DNA of 64,000 nt from Sycobia sp. Sy_11 (Eukaryota; Arthropoda; Insecta; Hymenoptera; Epichrysomallidae): assembly GCA_018907035.1 (NCBI GenBank), contig JACCIC010000004.1:1083001-1147000 (forward strand). The letters are read 5' to 3'. Both the position numbers and the translations under genes were made by a program. Within the stretch, counting starts at the first letter, position 1; each line of letters begins with the position of its first letter. Shown here one piece after another: positions 51,640-61,791 of this stretch. The notes under the pieces are model-generated. The model did no database searches and was not told the origin of the DNA. It saw only the letters and a list, made by a program, of their open reading frames with translations.

Positions 51640-52060
51640 GGACTTATACTCTCTATATAATAACCTACTATACTAATATAATAATGCCAGGCTGTCCTTG
51701 TTTATAATCAACCCCGTATAATCTGAAATGGAAATTACTACTAAACAAATAAAAATAAAATAAATTAATCTATCTAGTGTATTAGTAAAGAACCACTTTT
51801 TTCTGTCTTCTTCCCCCACCACCTAAATTTATCTTTGATATTGTCCGACGATTCGAACCTCTTCGGTTCTTCTTCAGGGACTAAACTGAACCTAGTATAT
51901 AGATTAATTTATTTTAATTATTTTTATAATTGTTTATTTTATTTTAATTTTTTTTAGTTATAGTAATTTCCATTTTAGTTTCTAAGAGAGTAATTATAAA
52001 CAAGAACAGTCTGAATGTCATTATATTAGTATAGTAGATTATTGTATAAAGATTCTAAGA
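51640..52060 (-). repeat. Interspersed repeat copy 2 with inverted flanking arms
   Basis: The 43-nt motif lies on the minus strand at 51843-51885 and matches copy 1 at 36 of 43 positions, keeping the GAAC/GTTC stem and CGTCGGAC. Its distal block is present twice, in opposite orientations: 51646-51709 (minus) and 51992-52056 (plus), both containing ATAAACAAG-ACAG and TTATATTAGTATAGTAG. The element is therefore bracketed by inverted arms, or two copies lie head to head. Confidence 0.55.
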
Positions 52061-52535
52061 TCGATAAAAATATTTATTAATTTAAAAAATTGAATCATCA
52101 GATTATTAAGTTAAAATTCGATGGAATACCAATCTAGTACTACTATTATAATAATATCTATAATAAATAGTTTTTAATAAAATATTAATAATATTTTATC
52201 GAAATGAAAGCTTTATTTCAAATTTTAAATGAAAATAGAATCCTTACATAGGTACCTCGCAACATCTGCTTAGAAACTCACTACATCTACTTACTGAATC
52301 TGCATAAGTTTTTTGTAAGTTATTCAACACCCAAGAATCTCAAAATGACTGCTTTAAAAGCTCACTGATTTTTATAATCATATTCTATTCTATGCTAAAC
52401 ATCCCCTACATTGAATTCCTATATAGCTAGTTAACCATACAGTTATTCTATGTCCAGGGATGCTCATGCTGGCTTTACGCATTTGCGCGCGCATACTGAA
52501 AGAAGATGACCAGAAGGGGTTTTGAGGGGAGCGAA
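52061..52535. other. AT-rich spacer before the EFR3 promoter region
   Basis: Nothing recognised on either strand. Confidence 0.5.
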
Positions 52536-52538
52536 AAG

Positions 52539-52595
<57 letters not shown>
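52539..52595. repeat. (TA)n microsatellite upstream of EFR3
   Basis: About 28 TA units, ending about 185 nt before the EFR3 start codon. Confidence 0.95.
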
Positions 52596-52598
<3 letters not shown>

Positions 52599-52599
52599 T

Positions 52600-52781
52600 A
52601 TATAAGTGAGTGAAGCATGGTCGGGTTAAAGCGTCTGCTATGCGGGTTAGTGGAGCAAAGGCGCACCAGTCAGCCGAGCGTTTGGCTGCTACTCCCTCAC
52701 GCCCGTAGCTTTCATGACTCGCGCCTCGTGTATTTACAAATTTGTGCAGAAATCTGGAGAGTATTTTGATTATCGAATAAA
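52600..52781 (+). promoter_or_regulatory. GC-richer segment before EFR3 exon 1, probable promoter/5' UTR
   Basis: About 180 nt of GC-balanced, non-repetitive DNA follow a (TA)n tract and lead directly into the ATG at 52782. The composition contrasts with the surrounding 70-80% AT. No TATA box. This fits a housekeeping-type insect promoter, by inference only. Confidence 0.35.
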
Positions 52782-55700
52782 ATGGCTCTCATCAGATGCT
52801 GCTTCGAGGCCGAGACGCCGGACTTTTTTGAATCCGTCGTGAGCAAGTGCACCGACCCAGGATGTGAGTTGCTTTTACCATCTTATAAACTTTTGCATAT
52901 ACATTCTTAACTGATAGTCAAGTATTATTTCTTGGATTTTTAACTGGCTTTACATTTGTATCTGAATCAGCTTTACATCTCGATATACGGGCTGCTTGAT
53001 TTTCCTGCTTAAAGACTCTTAAAGGCGTGTTAGATTTTATCGATCGGTCGGCTTTTTACCTCTTACTCGCTAAACTGCTCGTGTGGCCTAAAAAATTGGA
53101 TTATTGTTCTTTAGACAGAATTCAAAGAGCAGAAATTTACCGGAACTTTTATTATCCAAATAATATATTCGGATGTTTATTGTCTTTTTAGAACCAAGGT
53201 AAGTATGTCGTGACTTACTGATGTCAAGCTTTTGATATAGAAAAATAATAAGACAGTCTACGTTGTATTTTGTCATTTAATAACGAACTTCAAAATATAT
53301 TCGTATATAAATATATTCTTTCTGAGAAAATCTTTTTTTTTTAAATATTTTGAATTACCTGATATTTTAAAATCCACAAGTTATTAATTAGAAGTTCTCA
53401 AAATTGTATAAAAATCGGACATTTATCGATCTTTATGCGTTGTCAAGAACAATGAAAGAAAAAGTTTTTTTAACACTCTCAGTTATGGAATATGAATTTA
53501 ATAACAAATTTGTACAAATTTTCGTTGAACTAGATTTATAGATCTTAACAGATTAAAAACATAACACAATATCGATATACAGTTATTTAAAATTAATTGT
53601 ATGTGTCAAATTGGAGAAAAAAATGCATTCTCTTTTCTTTGTTGGAACAGAAAAATTACGTTAACATTAAAATATCAAGAATCATATGTATGACTTTGTG
53701 TTGATTAAAATTATATCAAATATAATTACGAAACTTAGGCAGTGTATCATACGGTAAGTATCGGTCAGTATTGAAATCTTCTTTTTCTTAATCATATATC
53801 TAGACTAATATCTGCAATTTTTTTTATAAAATATCATGTTTGACCTATCTTAATTAAAACAAGTATAGTTCACGATTATAGAGTTATTCTCAAGACGCTT
53901 TATTTTATTGAGCATAAAACACATTTTAGATATAATTATAGAATACTAATGACGAAATATCGGAAAAACTAATAAATTATAATAATATTGGCTTTAGTGC
54001 CAAAAACATTGGTAGTAAAACCAATAGTCTCCTTTTATTATACTATTTAATTTTCATATTCATTAGATATTTTTACTGCATATATAGTAATCTCTTATTT
54101 ATATAATGAATTTTCATTTAAAATTTTCAAGTACATTTGATGAATAAGCTAAGGGTGCAATCTTTCTGATCATTTTCGAAAAATCGATTTTTTGAAATAC
54201 ATTTTTCGAATGTAAAACCTAATTATAACTCTTGATTGATGTATTGTCTTTAGAAGAGGTGGTTACTAAATTTTAATTGATCTCCTTCTACCATGTTGAA
54301 AATGAATATCCATGATTGATTCTGTAACAGCGCTGTCATATCGAATCTAAAATACTTAAGTTTTTGTTTAACGATATATCGTAGAGGATCCAACGTGACT
54401 CCAAATGATGTCATGACGTGCAACTACGGATGTTGTATACAAAAATTGAAACAAAAAACAAATAAATTTTTTTTTTTATATTTGAAGCTTTTATTATCAT
54501 ATCTACTAACTTTTATATATACATATCTTCCATAACATGCTAATAAAAAATAAAAATTTCTTGAAAATAGTCTACTTTTAGTCTACGAACTAGACCGTGC
54601 TCTTCAATCTTTAAAAACAATAAGCATTTTAAGTTTAGACACTTTTCCTTATCATTTCAATGATTTGGAGGAATGTCTTAAGAAATAAAAAAATACTTTT
54701 TGATGTAAATATTTCCGATTAAGTGTACAGGAAATCGATTGTAGTGTACGCAATTGTGTACGCAACATCAATGACATTCTTTAAATTTAATTTCAAATAT
54801 CCATGAATATAAGGTAACATTTTTCTACTATTTAGTATATTTCTTGAAAGTATAACGAAAATGTTAAATTTATAATCTTTCATTCTTTTACTTAAATTCT
54901 AAATGCAACAGGGTATTTACAAAACATAGCCGTTTTTCTTTAATTCCATCAATATCTTTTACTTATTTGATAGTATACTAAGTCTTATAAAATAACGTTT
55001 TAAAGAAGTAATGAATTTGAAATATTTGACTCTCAAATGAGTATTTCATTACTTTCAAGAATTCAAGTGGACATGTTTTTTATTATTTAAAGCAACTTAT
55101 CTCGTAAACGTTTTTTCTATACAATTTTTTAAAAATATTTTTATTTTAATTTAAAAATATAATTAAACGTATATCCATAATATTGAATAGAATTAGTTTT
55201 ATAATATTTTAAATTATATAACATTTATAAATTTTGAAAAATGAACTAAAAAAATTTTTCTTGAAAATCGAAATAAAATGTTATATTATTGATTATTGGC
55301 AAAGAAAATATATCAATAAAAGCTTACATATCAGTAATATTGAAATAGAGGAATTGAAATAGATATTGAAAATTGAAGTAATAAAATGAATGAACCTCGT
55401 GCATAAATCAATTCAAATTCCAGTACTATTATTGAATCTTTACCTCAGGTAATAGAATTTGAAAGAAAGAAAAAAATTTATGAAAATTCAATTTTGCAAT
55501 AAATTGCAATTGATAATAATACTATTAGCAATAAAAAACGACTATTAAAGTTATCTCTAATAAAATGATAAATGCTGAATCGAAATATTTGTTTTCAGAA
55601 CAAACTATATTTTCTAAAGATTTATCAGACCCAGTATTTTGGCCACAAAATCTTGGTTCCTGATAGACAGATGACTGATTATTTAATATTGAAAGGTACA

Positions 55701-58700
55701 ATCCAATTTTTTCTGAATATTATCCTAAAGATAAAAATAGTTGCCGTTTGGTTAATTATTAATCTTATATATCATTAATTAATATTGCGCCGCTGGTTAT
55801 TATATTTGAAAAGTATAAATTGCGTTTGTTGTTTGTTTGCTTTGATTATGCTTCCAAGCGTCCTTTAGTAAATCACAGTTTTTCCGATTTGCAACACGTA
55901 TCTACAACATTAAAAAAGCACCAAAATAGTTATATGCATATTAGATATTATAATTTAGCTTGGATAAAAGGTGAAGAAGGTGATAAAAAAAAATTACTAA
56001 TTTAAAATGAAGCATATCATTGAAGTTGAGTCAAAATATTTAATACATATTAATTATATTTACTGCTATAAAGACTGCTGTAAAGATAAAAAGATACTGG
56101 TGTAATGAACTTCACTTTGTAGAACTATTATTACTGTTAATTTAAGTTTTCATTGCATTCCCGAACCTGAAGTTGCTAAAAATTATTTTATGATACTTAA
56201 ATGGCAAAATATCATAAAGAATATATAGACCAAAATAATAAATATTAAATACGATAAGGCAAGAGTAATTTACAGTTGATATAATAGTTATGCGCCTATA
56301 ACGAAAACAAAAGAAATGTGCATATATATACACATACATATTAGAATTATACAGAGAACTTATTTTTACAAAAATTATTTTTCTTTAATATTCTTTTATT
56401 TATTACATTATGTGTTTAATTAAAAGATCAAGAAAATAATTATACCACATTTATTCTGTTTTTTAATATGCTATAGGATTGTAAAATATATTCCAACGTT
56501 TAAATAAATATTTTAAGACTAAAAACATATTTTTTAAATAAAATATCAGTTCTCTTCATTTAAGCACTGTATTCATGGTTACGTTTTTTATTTTTATTCA
56601 GTAGCGTCTTCATATACGCGGAGGACTTTTTTGTCAAATATGCATGCTTTACGTGCCAAACTAGGATACACTTACTGATGAAAAAAGTAAATCAATAGGT
56701 ATTAGTGAAAATTTTACTTTTTTTTTAAATATATTTTTATTAAATTAAAACAAAGAAACGAGAAAACTCATGTTTACTAACATATGTTCGAGTGAGGAAT
56801 ATACATGCAAATGAAAGAGATGTCAATTCGGACACACAATAGAGTAAATTCGTCTGAGAATAAATGTAAAAATAAAAAAGTGAAAAATAAAAACGATGCG
56901 ACTTCAATTATGGTTATTATATTATATCCGCGATGATGATAATATATCATGATAATTATAAAGTAGTTTTAATATTATTATTGAATCTTAAACGTTTTAA
57001 ATTTCAATCTATTACTATAATCATTTGTCTGTGTACATAATATTTCTTATTAATTTATAATTTACAGCATTAATATATATAATAATTTTCATTTTTTATC
57101 ACTGTCCGAGTACTAAATCCACTTTTGGTTATGCCCCAGTATTGGGTATTTTATTTACCTTATTATAATTTCCTCTTTAGTTTGATCCACGACAAGAAAT
57201 TTTTCAAAAAATAAAATAATCTCCGTGAAAAACTATAAGAACCTACTTTTTCTGCATAGAACCTTTTTATTATGAGTGAGAATTGTTTCATTATCAATAT
57301 TCATATAATTTAAGGCCTGTGTAAATTGTAATTACCGATTAATTTTTCGATACTTCTTTTTTAAAATCGAAGTCCATGACCCATGCTCTTCTTTTCATCA
57401 GTCGAATTCGTTTGATGCGTTCGATTTAAGGGGATACAAAAGGAGAGATCGTGCTCATAGTAGTGTAACCTGGTGTAACCTGGTAGAGTGTAGCATTATC
57501 ATTTTCTAAAACCATCTTCTAACTTCTATTAATTAATTATGGTAAAATATCTAACAAATAACTTATTCTAATCACAAATGCAGAAGAACAATCGTGTTAT
57601 TACATGTGGGGGAATTTATTTACACGTTTATTCCCTGAGAAAATTAAAAAATTTTATATACAGGTATAGCCTTGCTTTAAACGTGATTCAAAGAAGTATA
57701 CAATTTAATTTATTTGTTACTTTTTACTTTAAGTTCCTATGAGAATCAATGTGATACCAGATAATATATAATATAAACTTTAGATTTTCGTATTTTTCAA
57801 ACCACTTATTTATGTTATTACCGATATTGTATGAAGCAAATAGAAAAAATCACTGTCCTACAGATATATATATTTTTATTTAAAAAAGCTGTATTTATGT
57901 ATTATGTCAATTTATAAAATAAGTATCTGGGATATAGACGAACTCCATAATAAGTCCACAACAGTCTACCTCTTGTAGTTGGTAAAAGTGAAATTGCACA
58001 TAAGACCTAATGTCGGATAAATTTAAATTATTAAAAAGCATTTACTTATTTATTGAAAGACAAAATGTAAATTTGTAAGTTACATTTATGTTTTTTTACT
58101 TAATAATAATGTTTTGTATATAATTTATAATAATTTTTTCCTGAAAGTGTTTCTGGTTTGTACTTCTGTCGATATGTAAAGTACAGATGACATATTTAAT
58201 TATCCAGATATAATTTCTAACTGTTTTTCTCAAGTTATATAAGACCGCATCTTTAATTCTTAATTAAAAGATTTATTACTATAACAATTTTTTTCATTTT
58301 TGCCTATGTATTTCTGCGACCTCGAATGGTTTTATTTTTCAACAGCAGATGGTGCCACTTAAGATCCTGATTCCCAATAAAATCTGTGTAGACAGCTGAT
58401 GGCCGCACTCCGTGTGCTCTATTGTTATATCTGGTTATATCTCTATGTCGTTTCCATTGCGCACATTGCATTGCACATTGCACATCACATATGTATCAGC
58501 ATATCAGCAGTACAGCAGCAGAGAATCGGTCACCAGTTTTTAGTGAATGCTGGTGAATGTATAATTATGGCAGCGGCAGTGACAGCCTAACAGGGAGTAG
58601 GCAGTTAGTTTCGAGATGGCGCAAAATGTCGTATTAATAAGCTATAATTTGCTTAATTTATGATTATGACGTGCATGTTGGAAATTGGAAATATTCTAAA

Positions 58701-61700
58701 ATAACTGTGAAACGTCTATCAAGTTTTGTTCGATCCGTTTTATAAATCACACTTTACGACATTTCTTTTATGGAATTATACTAATATTATATAGGAGGAT
58801 GTTCAGTAATATTAAAACCATTAATTATTTTTAAATGTGTTAAATAGTTCATTATCCAAAATTAAAATTTTTTCCTTCTTCTTCAGGTTGTTGTTGGTGT
58901 TGTTCTGCATTACGACCAAGATATAAACGTTTAGTGGACAATATTTTTCCTGTCAATCCTCAAGTAAACAATATTTTGATTTATAACAATATAATTAATT
59001 AAATGATCAGTTCTATCATTAATATATGTAATTTTATATTGACTTTAGGATGGATTGATTAAAAATAATATGGAAACATTGATGTTTTATTCATTAAGTA
59101 GGCCTGAGAAACTTGATCGAATAGGAGAATATTTATTTCAAAGAGCTTGCAGAGACATTTCTAGGTAAAGATTTTTAAAATCAATATTTTGTTATATAAT
59201 ATGCTTATTACTTAAATTATTTTTATTTTTTATTATCTACAGACGCAGAAATGGATTTGTTATTATTGCAATGGAAGCTATGGATCAATTATTAGCTGCT
59301 TGCCATGCACAAGCTTTAAATTTGTTTGTAGAAAGTTTTTTAAAAATGGTTCAGAAATTATTAGAGTCTACTGAACCTGAATTACAAATTTTGGCAACAC
59401 AGTCAGTAAGTATAATCCTTAAAATTTATTGTAAATCAACTTGCAAAAGTTTATATTACATCTATTTTAATAATATATTTTTATATTTTATAAACTAACA
59501 TTGTTCATTGCCAAATTGCTTAGAAAATTTTGCTATGAAGCAACGTGTGTTGTCAGAAAAAGGTTATACATGAATTAATTCAGTTGAACAAAATACTTTT
59601 GTCTTCTAGTTTGTTAGGTTTGCCAACATCGAGGAAGACACGCCGTCTTATCACACACGTTACGATTTCTTTGTATCAAAATATTCTTCAATGTGCCACT
59701 CCAACCATGATGACCCCTCAATTAGAAAACAGGTTCGACTTGCAGGAATTCAAGGACTGCAGGTAATTTACATTTTTGTTTTGTATCCCATATCACAAAT
59801 ATGTACAGACTAAATATTTTGTTTTTTTAATTGAAGGGTGTTGTAAGAAAAACTGTATCAGATGATTTAGTAGAAAATATTTGGAACATGGTACATATGG
59901 ATAAAATTGCTCCATCATTGTTATATAATATGCAAAATTCAAGGTAAAATTACTTTAAAATCATCTTGTATTTCTTTTAACTAGTCATATTTACAATAAT
60001 TATTTATTAGGTATTCTAATAAAGAGGACACTTCACTAGAAAGCCCAACTGAAGAAAGATCTGATCCACCACAAATAGCAGAAACTTGTATGAGGGAATT
60101 GGTAGGACGTGCATCCTTTGGTCACATTCGATGTGTTATAAAACCAGTGCTAAAGCATTTAGATAATCATAAGTTGTGGTTTCCAAATTATTTTGCTATT
60201 CACACATTTAGAATAATTATGTTTTCTATACAGGTTACATATTTTTTAATTAAATTAACAAAATAATTTCAGATGATTAATATGTATTTATCATTAATTG
60301 ATTTTTAATTGGGTTGTAGTCTCAGTATTCATATACAGTTGTAGAAGCTTTAATGTTACATTTAGATGAACATTCACAGTCTTCGCCAAAAATTCGTACC
60401 AGTATAGCAGATACATTATCAAAAATTATTTCTATTGCTGCTGGTGAAAGTGTTGGTATGTAATGATTATAAATGAAAATTTTTAAAAGATTTTATTTCT
60501 TTCATATATTAACATTTTTTAAATATTATTTTTAGGTCCTTCAGTATTAGAAATTATTAGTTCTTTATTAACTCACTTACGAGTTAGTGTATCTAGAAAT
60601 CAATCATCTACAAATGATGAGCAATTATATCAAGAAGCTCTTATAAATGCTCTTGGTGAATTTGCAAATCATCTTCCTGATTATCAAAAAATAGAAATCG
60701 TGAAATTTATTATGAGTAAAATTCCATATAGTGAACCAAATTCTATTACTTCTGTTGGTAAAGGGGATGTGTTACTTCAAAGCATATTATTAAAATCACT
60801 TTTAAAGGTAATACTATATTTTATAATATAAAAATACGTTAAAATTAATGTTATTTGTTTTTTTTAGGTTGGAACAAAATATCAAACAATTCACTTTAAT
60901 ACAACATTTCCACCAAGCTTTCTTAGACCTTTGCTGAGAATGTCTTTAGCTTGGGATCCTGAAATGAGAGTTTTAGTACAAAAAATTTTCCATACTCTGA
61001 TCGATAGACATAAAAATATTGCTAAGTTATCTAAGCCAACGTAAGATTATACGCATAATCTAATCTTTAAATCTTTATTGTTTTGATTATAGACATATAA
61101 TGTTCAATTAATATATTTCATATTTTAGGGTTAGCATTATAGAATTAGACCTTGTAATGGAAAAAGCATCTAGACCAGATATTATATTTATAAGAAAGCA
61201 TGGCCCTGAAATTTATTTGGCTATCTATGAATCTTTGGAACTTATGAACAATAGTGTTGATAATGTTGAGTCCATTTATACAACATTAGCTTTACTAATT
61301 GTTGAACTAGCTTCTGAAGAAACTGTTTTTGAACTGCTACGGTTAATTATGAGCTTACAAGATCTTGCTTTGACTAACATGCAAATGAATATATCAATTA
61401 AATTCAACTTGCATGCAACAGTAATCAGTCTATTAATTTTACTAGCAAATATTTCTAACATTTCTACTCTTATAGATTATTCTAATAAGGTAAAATTTTG
61501 TATTTAAATTTTTAGACAATGATACTTTTATATTCAATTTAAAACAAGTTTGATTATTATAATCAATATTTTAAATATATTTTTAAGATTATGGAAGCTC
61601 GTTCTAAAACAGCACCACATTTACTGCCTAAACTACATTCAAAGTATGATTCTCATCTTCCATCTCGAATCCAAAATTCACTGTTGGTGGATCAAACTAT

Positions 61701-61787
61701 TGTTACCGAATGCCTTAAGGAAATTGGATTAGAATCAGGAAAATTGCAACAAACGTCTGGTTACAATAGCAGTACTTTACAGCATAG
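52782..61787 (+). CDS. EFR3: EFR3 homologue (rolling blackout / stambha A), exons 1-12, 3' end missing
   Basis: Plasma-membrane anchor of the EFR3-TTC7-PI4K complex that supplies PI4P; the Drosophila homologue acts in phototransduction and synaptic vesicle traffic. Exons: 52782-52863, 58887-58963, 59049-59164, 59243-59405, 59610-59762, 59837-59943, 60011-60233, 60320-60455, 60536-60807, 60868-61040, 61129-61489, 61588-61787. All introns are GT-AG and all phases agree, giving 687 aa so far. Exon 2 holds the membrane-targeting cysteine cluster (C28 C29 C30 W C32 C33) and then SALRPRYKRLVDNIFPVNP, the family hallmark. Later exons give FANIEEDTPSYH, GVVRKTVSDDL, FGHIRCVIKP, EALINALGEFANHLPDYQK and SRPDIIFIRKHGPEIYLA, all typical of the family's helical-repeat body. 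Exon 1 is separated by a 6-kb intron and is supported only by phase and a good start context. Animal EFR3 is about 800-850 aa, so about 120-150 C-terminal residues are missing here. Exon 12 read through would stop at 61791. Confidence 0.93.
55572..56005 (+). pseudogene. Possible hAT-like (DUF4371/TTF zinc-finger type) transposase remnant
   Basis: Two plus-strand frames (55572-55778 and 55820-56005, shifted relative to each other) give KILVPDRQMTDYLILKGT and then NHSFSDLQHVSTTLKKHQNS followed by YMHIRYYN. The second resembles the TTF-type zinc-finger segment of hAT-related transposases (pattern G-F/Y-S-D-L-x5-LKKHE-S-HI). Only one cysteine of the finger is obvious, the match is short, and no termini were found. 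It sits inside EFR3 intron 1. Treat as a suggestion. Confidence 0.35.
58330..58640 (+). promoter_or_regulatory. Non-repetitive GC-balanced block upstream of EFR3 exon 2, possible alternative promoter
   Basis: A 300-nt block inside EFR3 intron 1, about 250 nt before exon 2, differs sharply in composition from the intron. It contains short open frames, direct repeats of TTGCACAT-like units (about 58460-58490) and a weak donor-like GTGAAT after a phase-1 position (about 58552), which could splice in frame to exon 2. An alternative first exon or internal promoter is plausible but unproved. Confidence 0.25.
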
Positions 61788-61791
61788 GTAA

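Larger units (their letters stand above)
52864..58886 (+). other. EFR3 intron 1
   Basis: 6.0 kb, AT-rich, GT-AG bounded (GTGAGT donor, TTCTTCAG acceptor), joining phase 1 to phase 1. Contains the hAT-like remnant at 55572-56005 and the composition-distinct block at 58330-58640. Confidence 0.6.

Noticed and set aside
59271..59498. ORF running past exon 4 of EFR3
   Set aside because: Reads through the GTAAGT donor into the intron; the true exon ends at 59405.
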